Shown here: one piece after another, positions 15,955-25,172 of the stretch
How positions within the stretch are numbered: position 1 is the first letter of the stretch
Layout of the letters: each line of letters begins with the position of its first letter
Source of the DNA: Algoriphagus mannitolivorans DSM 15301
GTDB lineage: Bacteria; Bacteroidota; Bacteroidia; Cytophagales; Cyclobacteriaceae
Direction: 5' to 3'
Assembly (NCBI RefSeq): GCF_000429425.1
Contig: NZ_AUBV01000013.1
Span: 1 to 64,000, forward strand
DNA: 64,000 nt
The notes under the pieces: model-generated
Databases searched by the model: none
What the model was told of the DNA's origin: nothing
What the model saw: only the letters and a program-made list of their open reading frames with translations
Program-made: the position numbers and the translations under genes

Positions 15955-16374
15955 TTAAGGCTTCCAATTCCGATTGCTCTTTTTTTCAGCCTGAACTTTC
16001 TTTGATTTTAGCCGCTTTTCCACCGCACCTTTGCTGGGTTTGGTAGCTTTTCTCACTTTTCGTTTCGCAAACGCAGATCTGAGCAGATCATAGAACTTCC
16101 GGATTACCAATTCCTTGTTTTGAATCTGGGAACGTTTTTCCTGAGACATCAGCTGTAAAAACCCCTCTTGATCAATCTTATTCTTAGCTTTATGAAGAAG
16201 AGTCAATTTTTCCTCCTCGCTTAAAACCAAAGAGTTATTCACATCGAAACGTAATTGAACTTTCGTCTCGACCTTATTGACATTTTGCCCTCCAGGCCCT
16301 CCGCTTCGGGAAGTCTGAAACTGGAATTCGGGTAAAAATGCGCCAGAAAGGATTCTTTGTTCGAGAGAGTTCAT
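15955..16374 (-). CDS. arfB: Alternative ribosome-rescue factor ArfB
   Basis: Peptidyl-tRNA hydrolase that frees ribosomes stalled at mRNA ends. It has 139 residues; the release-factor motif GGQ is at 28-30 within SRSGGPGGQNVNK. The C-terminal tail is strongly basic (KRKVRKATKPSKG...KKSNRNWKP), as needed to enter the empty mRNA channel. The absence of the stop-codon recognition domain separates it from RF1/RF2. It faces the copper island and is divergent from mnmA. Confidence 0.92.
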   Translation of the reverse strand: MNSLEQRILSGAFLPEFQFQTSRSGGPGGQNVNKVETKVQLRFDVNNSLVLSEEEKLTLLHKAKNKIDQEGFLQLMSQEKRSQIQNKELVIRKFYDLLRSAFAKRKVRKATKPSKGAVEKRLKSKKVQAEKKSNRNWKP

Positions 16375-16490
16375 GGGATTGGAAAATTGGAAGAGTACAA
16401 AATTGGAAAATTATACAATAGATGCCTTCCCAATCAATTTTCCAATGTTACAATTTTTCAATCTTTCAATTCCTACCTTTACGAACTAAT
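16375..16490. repeat. AATTGGAAAATTGG word repeat between arfB and mnmA
   Basis: A left arm made of TTGGAAAATTGG and CAAAATTGGAAAATT words (16379-16415) faces a right arm of CAATTTTCCAATG, CAATTTTTCAATC and TTTCAATTCC (16432-16475). The divergent promoters of arfB and mnmA must lie in or beside it. Confidence 0.6.
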
Positions 16491-16554
16491 TCCAGCCTAA
16501 ATGGAGTTATCACAAGCGTAACCTAATGGACCTTGAATCCATTAATTATTACCT

Positions 16555-17766
16555 ATGAAGACAAAACCAAGAGTTGTAGTCGGCCTTTCAGGAGGTGTCG
16601 ACAGCAGTGTTGCCGCTAAAATCCTTCTGGATCAAGGCTATGAAGTCATCGGCATGTTTATGAAAAACTGGCACGATGAATCCGTCACCATCTCCAACGA
16701 ATGCCCTTGGATGGAAGACTCCACGGATGCCATGCTCGTAGCCGAAAAGTTGGGAATCCCCTTTCAAGCCATTGACCTCAGTGAAGAATATCGAGAAAGG
16801 ATTGTGGATTATATGTTTTCGGAATACGAAGCCGGAAGGACTCCCAATCCTGACATTCTTTGCAACCGGGAAATCAAATTCGACATCTTCCTAAAAGCTG
16901 CCCAAAAGCTCAAAGCAGACTTTGTGGCCACGGGTCATTACTGCCAGAAAAGGGAGATTTTGGTCGATGGTCAACCTGTTTATCAATTGATTGCAGGAGC
17001 CGATCCCAACAAGGATCAAAGCTATTTTCTTTGCCAGCTCTCTCAGGAGCAGCTTTCCAAGGCTTTATTTCCCATTGGGCACTTGCAAAAGCCTGAAGTA
17101 CGCCAAATCGCCAAAGGAGCAGATCTAATCACTGCAGAGAAAAAGGATTCTCAAGGTCTATGCTTTATCGGAAAGGTTCGATTACCGGAATTCCTTCAGC
17201 AGCAACTCAAGCCTAAAAAAGGCAAAATCATCCAAATCCCTGAAAATTTACCGATTTACGATCAGGTTAAAGTTCCTGCAGGAATCGATGCCCAAGACTG
17301 GGATCAGGAAACTTTGGATGGACTATGCTTGCCGATTCATTATACTCCAGACCAGGGAAAAGTATTGGGAGAACACAATGGGGCCCATTATTTTACCGTG
17401 GGTCAAAGAAAAGGCCTTCAGGTAGGCGGAACAGGTAAACCCCTTTTTGTCATCGAAACCAATACCCGGCAAAATGTGATTTACACGGGTTTAGGAGAAG
17501 ATCATCCCGGCTTGAATCGCTTTGGTCTATTTGTCAAAAAAGACCAGGTGCATTGGATTCGGGAGGATTTGGCTTTAAATCCCGGTGAATCGGCTGTTTA
17601 CGAAGCAAGAATCCGTTACCGCCAACCCCTCTCCAAAGCTACTTTGGTCATGAAAGAAAACGGATTGTATGTACTCTTTGAAAATGCCCAAAAAGGCGTC
17701 GCCTCCGGTCAGTTTGTAGCTTGGTATCAAGGTGAGGAATGCATTGGCTCCGGAACGATATTTTGA
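16555..17766 (+). CDS. mnmA: tRNA 2-thiouridine synthase MnmA
   Basis: ATP-dependent tRNA-specific 2-thiouridylase that places sulfur on U34 of tRNA Lys, Glu and Gln. The PP-loop SGGVDSS is at 12-18, and the two catalytic cysteines are Cys103 ([10 protein letters not shown]) and Cys203 ([13 protein letters not shown]). The blocks [14 protein letters not shown] and GQRKGL are also present. At 403 residues it is slightly longer than the enterobacterial enzyme. Cytosolic; it stands alone between repeat-filled gaps. Confidence 0.95.
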   Translation: MKTKPRVVVGLSGGVDSSVAAKILLDQGYEVIGMFMKNWHDESVTISNECPWMEDSTDAMLVAEKLGIPFQAIDLSEEYRERIVDYMFSEYEAGRTPNPDILCNREIKFDIFLKAAQKLKADFVATGHYCQKREILVDGQPVYQLIAGADPNKDQSYFLCQLSQEQLSKALFPIGHLQKPEVRQIAKGADLITAEKKDSQGLCFIGKVRLPEFLQQQLKPKKGKIIQIPENLPIYDQVKVPAGIDAQDWDQETLDGLCLPIHYTPDQGKVLGEHNGAHYFTVGQRKGLQVGGTGKPLFVIETNTRQNVIYTGLGEDHPGLNRFGLFVKKDQVHWIREDLALNPGESAVYEARIRYRQPLSKATLVMKENGLYVLFENAQKGVASGQFVAWYQGEECIGSGTIF

Positions 17767-17769
17767 GTT

Positions 17770-18005
17770 TTCTCCCACAGATCTGCACAGAAAAGGTCAC
17801 TGATTTTCATGGATTATAAAATCCGTGATTTTAATCTGTGAACATCTGTGGGAAAGAGTTAATGCTTCTATTCTCCTTTCTTTGCGGCTTTATGGCTGGT
17901 AATTGTGCTTAATATACTCTTTGAAAAAATCATCAACTCGGGCTGTCGACTGTCGACCGTGGTCTGTTGTCTTTATCTTCCCTCTGTGTTCTCTGTGGTG
18001 AAAAT
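17770..18005. repeat. CTGTG-type word repeats between mnmA and truC
   Basis: CCCACAGATCTGCACAG (17774-17790) faces AATCTGTGAACATCTGTGGG (17832-17851). Inside the arms ATTTTCATGGATTATAAAATCC forms a further dyad with AAAATCCGTGATTTTAATC. After that come CTTTGCGGCTTTATGG (17881-17896) and CCTCTGTGTTCTCTGTGGTG (17981-18000), words of the same kind as those before copA. No gene is seen. Confidence 0.6.
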
Positions 18006-18007
18006 TT

Positions 18008-18721
18008 ATGCTTAACATTCTCTTTGAAGACGAAAATCTTATCCTTATCGATAAGCCAGCCGGGCTTTTGGTGCATCGAACTCGTCAAGCGTATGGGGAA
18101 GAGGAAAATGCCTTAATCCAACTGCGGGATCAGATTGGTTCTTGGGTGGCCCCAGTACATCGACTGGATCGGGCTACGAGTGGAATTTTACTTTTCGCCA
18201 AAAACGAAGAAATTTTACCACTGCTCAAGGCTAGGTTTATGGATCGGGAAGTTAGAAAGTACTATCTGACCATTGTCCGAGGCATACCCAAAGAAAAAGA
18301 AGCCTTAATAGACCATCCTTTGGAAAGTGAACGCTCCAAAAAACTTCAGGAAGCTCAAACCAAATACCGGGTTTTGGCAGAATCCGAGATTCCTTTCAAT
18401 TCTACCGGACGCTATCCGACCAGCCGGTACAGTCTTTTGGAGGTTGAACTACTTACAGGTCGGACGCACCAGATCCGAAGGCACCTGGCACATCTTCGTC
18501 ATTACATCATCGGAGATAAAAAGCATGGTGACAATAGGCAAAACATCTTTTTCGAAAACCAATTTGGGCTTTCCAACCTCCTACTTCATGCTTGGAGGTT
18601 AAGCTTTCGCCATCCGATGACTGAGGATGAAATCTCCCTTTCCTGCCTTCCTCCCGCCCATTTCCGAACAATTATGTCAAAATTGGGATGGAATGACACT
18701 GAATTTTTTTCGGGAAAATAA
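18008..18721 (+). CDS. truC: RluA-family pseudouridine synthase, TruC-like
   Basis: Converts uridine to pseudouridine in RNA; the TruC branch acts on U65 of tRNA. The 237 residues have the catalytic HRLDRATSG with Asp54, the N-terminal block INKPAGLLVH-like (IDKPAGLLVHR), and the C-terminal GRTHQIRRHL. The insertion YGEEENALIQLRDQIG and the absence of an S4 domain match TruC better than RluA, C or D. Start ATG at 18008; the site falls just after a word repeat. Confidence 0.85.
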   Translation: MLNILFEDENLILIDKPAGLLVHRTRQAYGEEENALIQLRDQIGSWVAPVHRLDRATSGILLFAKNEEILPLLKARFMDREVRKYYLTIVRGIPKEKEALIDHPLESERSKKLQEAQTKYRVLAESEIPFNSTGRYPTSRYSLLEVELLTGRTHQIRRHLAHLRHYIIGDKKHGDNRQNIFFENQFGLSNLLLHAWRLSFRHPMTEDEISLSCLPPAHFRTIMSKLGWNDTEFFSGK

Positions 18722-18768
18722 AGGAAAAAGAATTTTGGCTTACCTTAGAAAAACACTTCAATTACCCT

Positions 18769-20229
18769 ATGAATAAATCCATTTTAACTTTTGGGATGTT
18801 GCTGGCTGCAACCACCCTATCTTTTTCCCAAAAGCAAGACATTGAAAAGAACTTCGATGGAGCTGAAGCGATCAAAAGCTTTACTTATTTGGCTTCCGAC
18901 GAATTGATGGGAAGAGATCCTGCCCGTCCGGAAATGAAGTTGGCCTACGATTACATCGCCTCCTACCTGAAAAAAAGCGGCGCAAAGACGGTTCCGGGTG
19001 CCAATGGATATTTTCAGGATATTCCTTTTCGGCTTACCTCTCCTCCTAAATCAGGTTCAGTAAAAATCGGCGCCAAATCCTTTACTCTGGGCAAAAATCT
19101 TTTGGTATTGGATGGCAATTCCCTTTCAGGTGACTTTGCTTTGGTGGATGTAGGATTTGGAACGGCTGAGGATTTTGCAGGCAAGGACTTAAAAGGAAAA
19201 ATTGCCGTGTCCAATGTCGGGGCTCCAAATAGACTCAATCCTTCCGATCTTTTTGCCTTAGGTGCTGAAAAAACCAAAAGAGCTAAGGAAGCTGGGGCCG
19301 TTGCCATCATCGAAAAATTCAATGTGCCTTCTGTTCCTTGGCAGTTGGTTTCCAATTTTCTCAATCGCACACAGTTGACTCTAGACCAAGGAGTAGCCTC
19401 TGACCTTACCTATATCTGGCTGGAAGATCAGAAAAACGAATTGACAGGTGACAAGTTGAACACAGCTTCTTTGACCATTGAAGGAAAGAAAAATTCCTCG
19501 GTAGATGGCAAAAATGTGATCGCCATGATCGAAGGCACTGACCCGGTACTCAAAAATGAATATGTCTTACTTTCTGCACATTATGATCATGTGGGAGTAG
19601 GTACACCCGATGCACAAGGAGACTCGATCTACAACGGAGCAAGAGACAATGCCGTAGGAACCGTCGCAGTCATGAATGCTGCTAAATATTTTGCCAAAAA
19701 TCCTCCCAAGCGTTCTATAATGATTGCCCTTTGGACAGCGGAAGAAAAAGGGCTTTTGGGAAGCGCATATTTTGCCAATAATCCTTTGATTCCTTTGGAT
19801 AAAATTGTCTATAACCTGAATATCGACAATGGAGGATATAACGACACCTCGATCATTACCGTCATCGGGTTGGGCCGTACCAGTGCGGACTTCTTGATCG
19901 AAGAAGCCGTCAAAGAATTCGGAGTAAAGGCTGTGGCAGATCCATCACCGGAGCAAGGATTGTATGACCGCTCCGACAATGTCAATTTTGCACGAAAAGG
20001 AATTCCTGCTCCAACATTCTCCTTGGGATTTACCGCCTTTGATGACGAGATTCAAAAGTATTACCACAAGGCAGGCGACCATGTAAGCAATTTTGATTTG
20101 GATTACGCGCAAGTTTATTGGAAATCCTATATCCTTGCTGCGCAAAAAATAGCCAACTGGAGCCAGAAACCTGCTTGGAAAGCCGGAGACAAATACGAAG
20201 AAGCCAGCAAGCAGCTATATGGCAAATGA
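18769..20229 (+). CDS. Secreted M28-family metallopeptidase
   Basis: A zinc aminopeptidase-type hydrolase of 486 residues with a signal peptide (1-20, ending SFSQ). The zinc ligands and catalytic pair are visible in order: SAHYDHVG (His), NGARDNAVGT (Asp), WTAEEKGLLGS (catalytic Glu followed by zinc Glu), NLNIDNG (Asp) and YYHKAGDH (His). A protease-associated-like insert lies between residues about 115 and 225 (LKGKIAVSNVG, AKEAGAVAIIEKF). Peptide degradation outside the cytoplasm is likely. A bidirectional terminator follows. Confidence 0.9.
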   Translation: MNKSILTFGMLLAATTLSFSQKQDIEKNFDGAEAIKSFTYLASDELMGRDPARPEMKLAYDYIASYLKKSGAKTVPGANGYFQDIPFRLTSPPKSGSVKIGAKSFTLGKNLLVLDGNSLSGDFALVDVGFGTAEDFAGKDLKGKIAVSNVGAPNRLNPSDLFALGAEKTKRAKEAGAVAIIEKFNVPSVPWQLVSNFLNRTQLTLDQGVASDLTYIWLEDQKNELTGDKLNTASLTIEGKKNSSVDGKNVIAMIEGTDPVLKNEYVLLSAHYDHVGVGTPDAQGDSIYNGARDNAVGTVAVMNAAKYFAKNPPKRSIMIALWTAEEKGLLGSAYFANNPLIPLDKIVYNLNIDNGGYNDTSIITVIGLGRTSADFLIEEAVKEFGVKAVADPSPEQGLYDRSDNVNFARKGIPAPTFSLGFTAFDDEIQKYYHKAGDHVSNFDLDYAQVYWKSYILAAQKIANWSQKPAWKAGDKYEEASKQLYGK

Positions 20230-20388
20230 TTTTTAGTATCTAGATTTTAGTATCAAGTATCTAGAAAAAATAATAGGACTCATAAAAAAAGCTCGATTCC
20301 ATTCTGGAATCGAGCTTTTTCATTTCGTCTAAAATCCAGCTACTTGATACTTGATACTTGCTACTTGATACTTGATACTTGCTACTTT
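20228..20388. repeat. ACTTGATACTTG inverted-arm repeat around a terminator
   Basis: The left arm (AGTATCTAGATTTTAGTATC, 20236-20255) and the right arm (GATACTTGATACTTGCTACT, repeated 20343-20385) are complementary and flank the terminator hairpin at 20286-20320, between the convergent M28 and nupC genes. Confidence 0.6.
20286..20320. terminator. Bidirectional terminator between M28 peptidase and nupC
   Basis: GCTCGATTCCA and TGGAATCGAGC form an 11-bp perfect stem with loop TTC. The stem is extended by A-tract/T-tract pairs on both sides. Confidence 0.85.
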
Positions 20389-21671
20389 TAAAACAACATA
20401 CCTGCGATGGTTGCAGTCATCAGACAAGCCAATGAAGCAGCCATAAGAGATTTTAATCCCAAACGACTCAAATTACCCTGTTGGTTGGGTGCTATGATGG
20501 AAATTCCTCCCAACTGAATAGCAATGGAACTGAAATTGGAGAATCCGCAAAGCGCATAGGTAGCAATCACAATGGATTTTGTACTTAAGGTGCCTGCGGC
20601 TTTCATTTCAGAAAGACTCAAGTAGGCTACGAATTCATTGATTACTGTTTTTTGACCCAGCAAACTCCCGACTTGCAAACTATCTGCCCAATCTACCCCA
20701 ATCACCCAAGCGAAAGCCCGGAAAATCTGCCCAAATATGTACTCCAGAGAAAATCCCTGAAACTGGCCTCCAGTCGTTGAAGAAACCCAAGCATTCAGCC
20801 CTGTATATTCTCCGATCAATCCACTTAGGCCATAATTCACTGCTGCAATTACTGCTATAAATGCCAAAAGCATTCCGCCCACATTCAGAGCAAGTTTTAA
20901 GCCTTCTGCTGCACCGATAGACATTGCGTCAATCAAATTGACTCCCATCGCCTCTTCATTCACCTTCAATTCATCCTGCTTGATTTCTTTTTCGGTTTCA
21001 GGGATAAATATCTTGGATAAAACAATCGCCGCCGGGGCATTCATAATACTGGCACCCAATAGGTAGGCGGCAAATTTACTCTGCTCTTCTAAGCTACTAC
21101 CGCCCAAAAAGGCTACATATCCTGCCAAAACACCTCCGGCAATAGTCGCCATTCCACCTGTCATTAAGCACATCAGTTCAGATTTACTCATCTGAGGGAT
21201 AAATGGTCTTACCAAAAGCGGCGCTTCCGTTTGCCCCAAGAAGATATTTCCGGCAGCGGAAAGTGATTCAGGTCCAGAGAGTCTCATAGTTCGAGCCATT
21301 ACCCATGCTATGCCAAAAACAATTTTTTGAAGCACTCCCAAATAATACAAACCTGCAGAAACTGTAGAGAAGAAAATGATGGTGGGTAATACTTTGAATG
21401 CAAAAATAAATCCAAAGCTGTCTCCAGCCAGGTCACCAAAGATAAATCTGGCTCCTGCTTCACTGAAGCTCAGGAACTTCACAAAACCCTCAGATAACAA
21501 CTGGAAACCTTCTTTGACAAATTCGACCTTGGTAATCAAAAAGCCAAATACCAATTGTAGTGAAATCCCAATTAAGACCAACCTCCAGTCTATCCTCTTT
21601 CGGTTGTTTGAAAAAATAAATGCAATAAAGATGATGACTACAAGCCCGATGGCACCTCTGATATAATCCAT
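20388..21671 (-). CDS. nupC: Nucleoside transporter, NupC/CNT family
   Basis: Concentrative nucleoside:cation symporter in the inner membrane. With the ATG at 21671 (MDYIRGAIGL) it has 427 residues; an upstream ATG at 21719 would add 16 hydrophobic residues and cannot be excluded. There are many transmembrane segments and CNT signature stretches (GQTEAPLLVRPFIPQMSKSEL; MTGGMATIAGGVLAGY; ALCGFSNFSSIAIQLGG). It is the last gene of the etfB-etfA-nuclease-nupC row; a terminator hairpin at 21720-21749 separates it from the nuclease gene. Confidence 0.92.
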   Translation of the reverse strand: MDYIRGAIGLVVIIFIAFIFSNNRKRIDWRLVLIGISLQLVFGFLITKVEFVKEGFQLLSEGFVKFLSFSEAGARFIFGDLAGDSFGFIFAFKVLPTIIFFSTVSAGLYYLGVLQKIVFGIAWVMARTMRLSGPESLSAAGNIFLGQTEAPLLVRPFIPQMSKSELMCLMTGGMATIAGGVLAGYVAFLGGSSLEEQSKFAAYLLGASIMNAPAAIVLSKIFIPETEKEIKQDELKVNEEAMGVNLIDAMSIGAAEGLKLALNVGGMLLAFIAVIAAVNYGLSGLIGEYTGLNAWVSSTTGGQFQGFSLEYIFGQIFRAFAWVIGVDWADSLQVGSLLGQKTVINEFVAYLSLSEMKAAGTLSTKSIVIATYALCGFSNFSSIAIQLGGISIIAPNQQGNLSRLGLKSLMAASLACLMTATIAGMLF

Positions 21672-21719
21672 GAAGATGAATATGAAACGAAGGGTTAAAA
21701 ATAGGCCAAAGGCAAACAA

Positions 21720-21749
21720 GAAAAAAGCCCCAGATGATCCGGGGCCTTA
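21720..21749 (-). terminator. Terminator between the bifunctional nuclease gene and nupC
   Basis: Read on the minus strand, GCCCCGGATC and ATCTGGGGC form a stem followed by six T. It lies five bases after the nuclease stop and 48 bases before the nupC start, so it may cut or attenuate transcription into nupC. Confidence 0.7.
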
Positions 21750-21754
21750 GTTTC

Positions 21755-22354
21755 TTAATTTCTCTTGTTTATTTCATCCCGAATCCGGGCTGCTTTTTCA
21801 TAATCTTCATTATTGATAGCCTTTTCGAGAAGCTGATTTAGCTTGTCCAAGCTAAAATCTTTCAACGAACCTTCTTTTTTGGAAGAAACTTTTTGAACTG
21901 GCGCCTTAGTCTCCGGCTGATCATCTCCTTTGTGCTCTTCCTCTGTATGTTCCACAGCTGCTTCAGACATCACTTTTTCGACACAGAAAATAGGAGCATT
22001 AAACCTCACCGCAATGGCAATCGCATCGGAAGGTCTACTGTCAATTTCTATTTCTCGAACGGAGTCTTTGCAAACTATTTTTGCATAAAAAACCCCTTCC
22101 TTCATGTCAGAAATGATGATTTTTTCAATTTCAAACTTGAAACTTTCAGAGAATGATTTAAAAAGGTCATGAGTCATCGGTCGATTAGGAATGATCTTTT
22201 CGATCTCAATTGCAATCGCCTGAGCCTCAAACATTCCAATCACAATAGGCAATCTTCTATTGCCTCCCATCTCTCCCATCACCAAGGTGAAAGAGCCCGA
22301 TTGGGAATGATTGGATGATAATCCCAGAATCTCCAGTTCTACTTGTTTCTTCAC
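21755..22354 (-). CDS. Bifunctional nuclease family protein (DUF151 plus UVR motif)
   Basis: A 199-residue protein. Residues about 1-135 are the BFN/DUF151 domain (LPIVIGMFEAQAIAIEIE; RPMTHDLF; IDSRPSDAIAIAVRF). A charged, low-complexity linker follows, and then a UVR motif at about 168-199 (LLEKAINNEDYEKAARIRDEI). DUF151 proteins have been reported to have RNase and DNase activity in plants; the bacterial role is unclear. It starts 5 bp after the etfA stop, so it is co-transcribed with the electron transfer flavoprotein. Confidence 0.88.
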   Translation of the reverse strand: MKKQVELEILGLSSNHSQSGSFTLVMGEMGGNRRLPIVIGMFEAQAIAIEIEKIIPNRPMTHDLFKSFSESFKFEIEKIIISDMKEGVFYAKIVCKDSVREIEIDSRPSDAIAIAVRFNAPIFCVEKVMSEAAVEHTEEEHKGDDQPETKAPVQKVSSKKEGSLKDFSLDKLNQLLEKAINNEDYEKAARIRDEINKRN

Positions 22355-22359
22355 AAAAA

Positions 22360-23328
22360 TTATAGTTCTGCTTTTAGTGCTTCGGTTAATTTAGGTACTA
22401 CCTCAAAAGCATCTCCAACAATTCCGTAATCAGCTGCCTTGAAAAAAGGTGCCTCTGGATCTTTATTAATGACCACAATGCACTTTGAGGAGTTAACCCC
22501 TGCAAGATGTTGAATAGCTCCTGAAATTCCTACAGCGACGTACAAAGTAGGTGCAACTTTTACACCTGTTTGTCCCACGTGCTCATGATGCGGCCTCCAT
22601 CCGATATCAGAAACCGGTTTGGAACAACCTGTAGCTGCCCCTAATACTTTGGCCATGTCTTCCAGCATACCCCAGTTTTCAGGACCTTTCATTCCTCTTC
22701 CTCCTGACACGACGATGTCTGCCTCAGGAAGTAGAATTTCTCCGGTAGCTCTTTCCGTTGAAGTAATTTTGGATGCGAAATCAGCATCAGAAAGATTGAT
22801 TGAAATGGATTCTACCGCAGCATCAGCGCCGTCGGTTTTCAGATCCACAGCATTTTTCTTTACCGCAAGAATTTTATTTTCTGTAGTCACGGTAGTTTCT
22901 GCGAAAGCTTTACCTGTGTAAATGCTTCTTTTGACCACATAGCCTGAAGTAGTATTTGGCAATTCTACGACATTGGAAACAAGACCTGCATTTAATTTGA
23001 CGGCCAATCTGGAAGCCACAGCATCTCCGAGAGAGGACTTCGCCAATACCAAGGTCTTAGCACCTACAGACTGGAAAGCTTGTGCTACAGCAGAGGCATG
23101 AGCCGAAATCACACCATCATTTAAGCGGGCATCACTTGCATGAAGTACTTTAACCGCTCCTGCTTTACCAATTGAAGCCAATTCAGAAGCATCAATAGCA
23201 CCGAGCGCCAAAGCCACCACCTCACCTTCACCTGTTTTTGCCGATAAGGCATTTGCAAAGGAAACAGCTTCCAAGCTTGTCTTTTTCACTTTTCCTTCTG
23301 CGTGTTCTATATATACTAGGATAGACAT
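22360..23328 (-). CDS. etfA: Electron transfer flavoprotein, alpha subunit
   Basis: FAD-binding subunit of ETF, which passes electrons from acyl-CoA dehydrogenases to the quinone pool. The 322 residues end with the FAD-binding domain: VSGGRGMKGPENW, then GCSKPVSDIGWRPHHEHVGQ (the canonical ETF-alpha region), LYVAVGISGAIQHLAG and VINKDPEAPFFKAADYGIVGD. The gene follows etfB by 35 bp on the same strand. Cytosolic, partner of EtfB. Confidence 0.95.
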   Translation of the reverse strand: MSILVYIEHAEGKVKKTSLEAVSFANALSAKTGEGEVVALALGAIDASELASIGKAGAVKVLHASDARLNDGVISAHASAVAQAFQSVGAKTLVLAKSSLGDAVASRLAVKLNAGLVSNVVELPNTTSGYVVKRSIYTGKAFAETTVTTENKILAVKKNAVDLKTDGADAAVESISINLSDADFASKITSTERATGEILLPEADIVVSGGRGMKGPENWGMLEDMAKVLGAATGCSKPVSDIGWRPHHEHVGQTGVKVAPTLYVAVGISGAIQHLAGVNSSKCIVVINKDPEAPFFKAADYGIVGDAFEVVPKLTEALKAEL

Positions 23329-23363
23329 ATCTTTTTAATTTACAATATTTTACACAAAATGGA

Positions 23364-24101
23364 TTAAAGTACTTTCGCTTCGTTTTTCAAAAGCTTCACC
23401 AATTCGGCGACGTTATCTTTATCCACGAGTTTTACAGCACCTTTTGCCGGAGGAAGCTGGAAGCTGGTAGCTTCTGCCTGAGTGTCCTGAGCTACAGGTT
23501 CCACCACATTCAATGGCTTGGTTCTGGCAGACATGATACCGCGCATGTTAGGAATCTTCCATTCTGCGATTGGCTCCTGACATCCGGCAATCAATGGCAA
23601 TTGGGCTTCCAGATATTCTTTTCCACCTTCGATCTCCCGGGCCATTTTTACAGTGGATCCATCCACGTCAAGTTTCATGACCGGAGAAAAAGAAGGCATG
23701 CCCAGAAGTTCACCTACCATCCCATGCACCATACCTCCATTGAAATCGATGGACTCTCTACCCATCAAAATCAAATCATATCCGCCTTCTTTGGCATAAT
23801 GAGCGATTTGCTTGGCGACAAAAATGGAATCCTTCGGAAAAGAATTTACCCGGATCGCATCGTCAGCTCCAATCGCCAAAGCTTTTCTCAAAGTTGGTTC
23901 TGTTTCGGCCTCTCCGACGTTCAATACGGTCAATGTGCCTCCTGTCTGATCCCGAAGCTCCACTGCTCTAGCCAAAGCATAATCATCATAAGGCCCAATG
24001 ATAAATTGAACCCCAGTAGAATCAAACTTTGTATTATTGGCAGTAAACTGAATCTTGGAAGTCGTATCCGGCACGTGAGTGATACATACAAGAATCTTCA
24101 T
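23364..24101 (-). CDS. etfB: Electron transfer flavoprotein, beta subunit
   Basis: The AMP-binding partner of EtfA, 245 residues. Recognisable blocks are ITHVPDTTSKIQ at the start, GPYDDYALARAVELRD (about 37-52), LILMGRESIDFNGGMVHGMVGELLG in the nucleotide-binding region and the signature-like MSARTKPLNVVEP. It is the first gene of a four-gene minus-strand row (etfB, etfA, bifunctional nuclease, nupC). That order recurs in Bacteroidota. Confidence 0.95.
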   Translation of the reverse strand: MKILVCITHVPDTTSKIQFTANNTKFDSTGVQFIIGPYDDYALARAVELRDQTGGTLTVLNVGEAETEPTLRKALAIGADDAIRVNSFPKDSIFVAKQIAHYAKEGGYDLILMGRESIDFNGGMVHGMVGELLGMPSFSPVMKLDVDGSTVKMAREIEGGKEYLEAQLPLIAGCQEPIAEWKIPNMRGIMSARTKPLNVVEPVAQDTQAEATSFQLPPAKGAVKLVDKDNVAELVKLLKNEAKVL

Positions 24102-24175
24102 TGGTTTAGAGTTAGATTATTTTAGATTTATTTTGCGTGAAAATAACAGCGAAAGGTTAATTAAAAAAACTATTC

Positions 24176-24511
24176 ATGAGCAAATTAGATCGTGCTAAAG
24201 TACTCCGGGAATACATTTTTGAGGAACCCGACAATCCCTTTAATTATTATGCTTTAGCGCTGGAAATCAAAGATTTAGACCCTAATGAAGCAAGTAAATT
24301 ATTTGATTTTCTCTTGCTCCAACATGCTGATTATCTTCCAGTTTATTTTCCCGCTGCGAATTTCTTTTTTGAACTAGATCAAATTTCTAAGGCAAAAGAT
24401 GTTTTCGAAAAAGGAATTGCTTTGGCAAATTCTTTAAAGGAGACAAAGACTCTACTTGAACTCAAAAACTCCTATCAAAACTTCTTGTTTGAAAATGATC
24501 TGGAGGAATAA
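24176..24511 (+). CDS. Small TPR-like protein
   Basis: A 111-residue, all-helical acidic protein with TPR-like spacing (NPFNYYALALEIKDLDPNEASKLFDFLL; DYLPVYFPAANFFFELDQISKAKDVFEKGIALA). It has no signal peptide. It is divergent from etfB with 74 bp between the starts. Short TPR proteins usually mediate protein contacts; no partner is evident from context. Confidence 0.65.
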   Translation: MSKLDRAKVLREYIFEEPDNPFNYYALALEIKDLDPNEASKLFDFLLLQHADYLPVYFPAANFFFELDQISKAKDVFEKGIALANSLKETKTLLELKNSYQNFLFENDLEE

Positions 24512-24680
24512 GTTTTAGCGATGATAATTATCGGATCCCCAGATCTGAATTTCCTCTTGTCCTGAGATTTTTTTTCAAATCCTCCCTGCCAATTCTCCCT
24601 AGAATCCTTAAAATAGAAATGGAATTGATTTTCAATTTACTAAATTCAGTAGTCGAATTCTACTAAAAAGGCTTTTTACT

Positions 24681-25172
24681 ATGATCTCTCAAAAAGAAAT
24701 GCTGAACTACTTCATTCCTTTGATGGAAAAAGAGGGTAAACGCTTCAAGAAAAAAAGCCTTATCAAAGCCAAAAAAGCTGAGCCTGGACTAGTTGTCATT
24801 ACAAAAACCAGCGATGGCGTGGAAACCAAGAACACGGCTCAAAAGGGCGATTGGCTGGTAGAAAATCAAACCTCCGCAGAAGAACAATACCTTATCAAAG
24901 AGGACATTTTTGAAAAAAAGTATGAAATGATGCACGCTCTGGGCGGAGGTTGGGGTTGTTTTAGACCCAAAGGTGAAATTTACGCTATGAAGGTAAATGC
25001 CTCAGATTTGAAGTCTTTAGGCTCCAAAGAAGTCTTGGAATTTCAGGCACCCTGGAAGGAATCAATCCATGTGAAGCCCGGAGACTATTTGGTGATCTCT
25101 TTGGATAAATCTGAAATCTACCGGATTGCTCTTAAGGAGTTTCTTCAGACTTATGAAGAAATTAAAGGCTGA
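24681..25172 (+). CDS. Hypothetical protein with a PGDYLV motif
   Basis: A soluble 163-residue protein that I do not recognise. It is Lys/Glu-rich and has no signal or membrane segment. It contains GLVVITKTSDGVETKNTAQKG near residue 36, HALGGGWGCFRPKGEIY near 90, and VKPGDYLVI near 131 with a closing TYEEI. The repeated use of short glycine turns suggests a beta-rich fold. Its last 11 bases overlap the convergent dehydrogenase gene. A possible promoter lies in the 169-bp A/T-rich gap upstream. Confidence 0.7.
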   Translation: MISQKEMLNYFIPLMEKEGKRFKKKSLIKAKKAEPGLVVITKTSDGVETKNTAQKGDWLVENQTSAEEQYLIKEDIFEKKYEMMHALGGGWGCFRPKGEIYAMKVNASDLKSLGSKEVLEFQAPWKESIHVKPGDYLVISLDKSEIYRIALKEFLQTYEEIKG

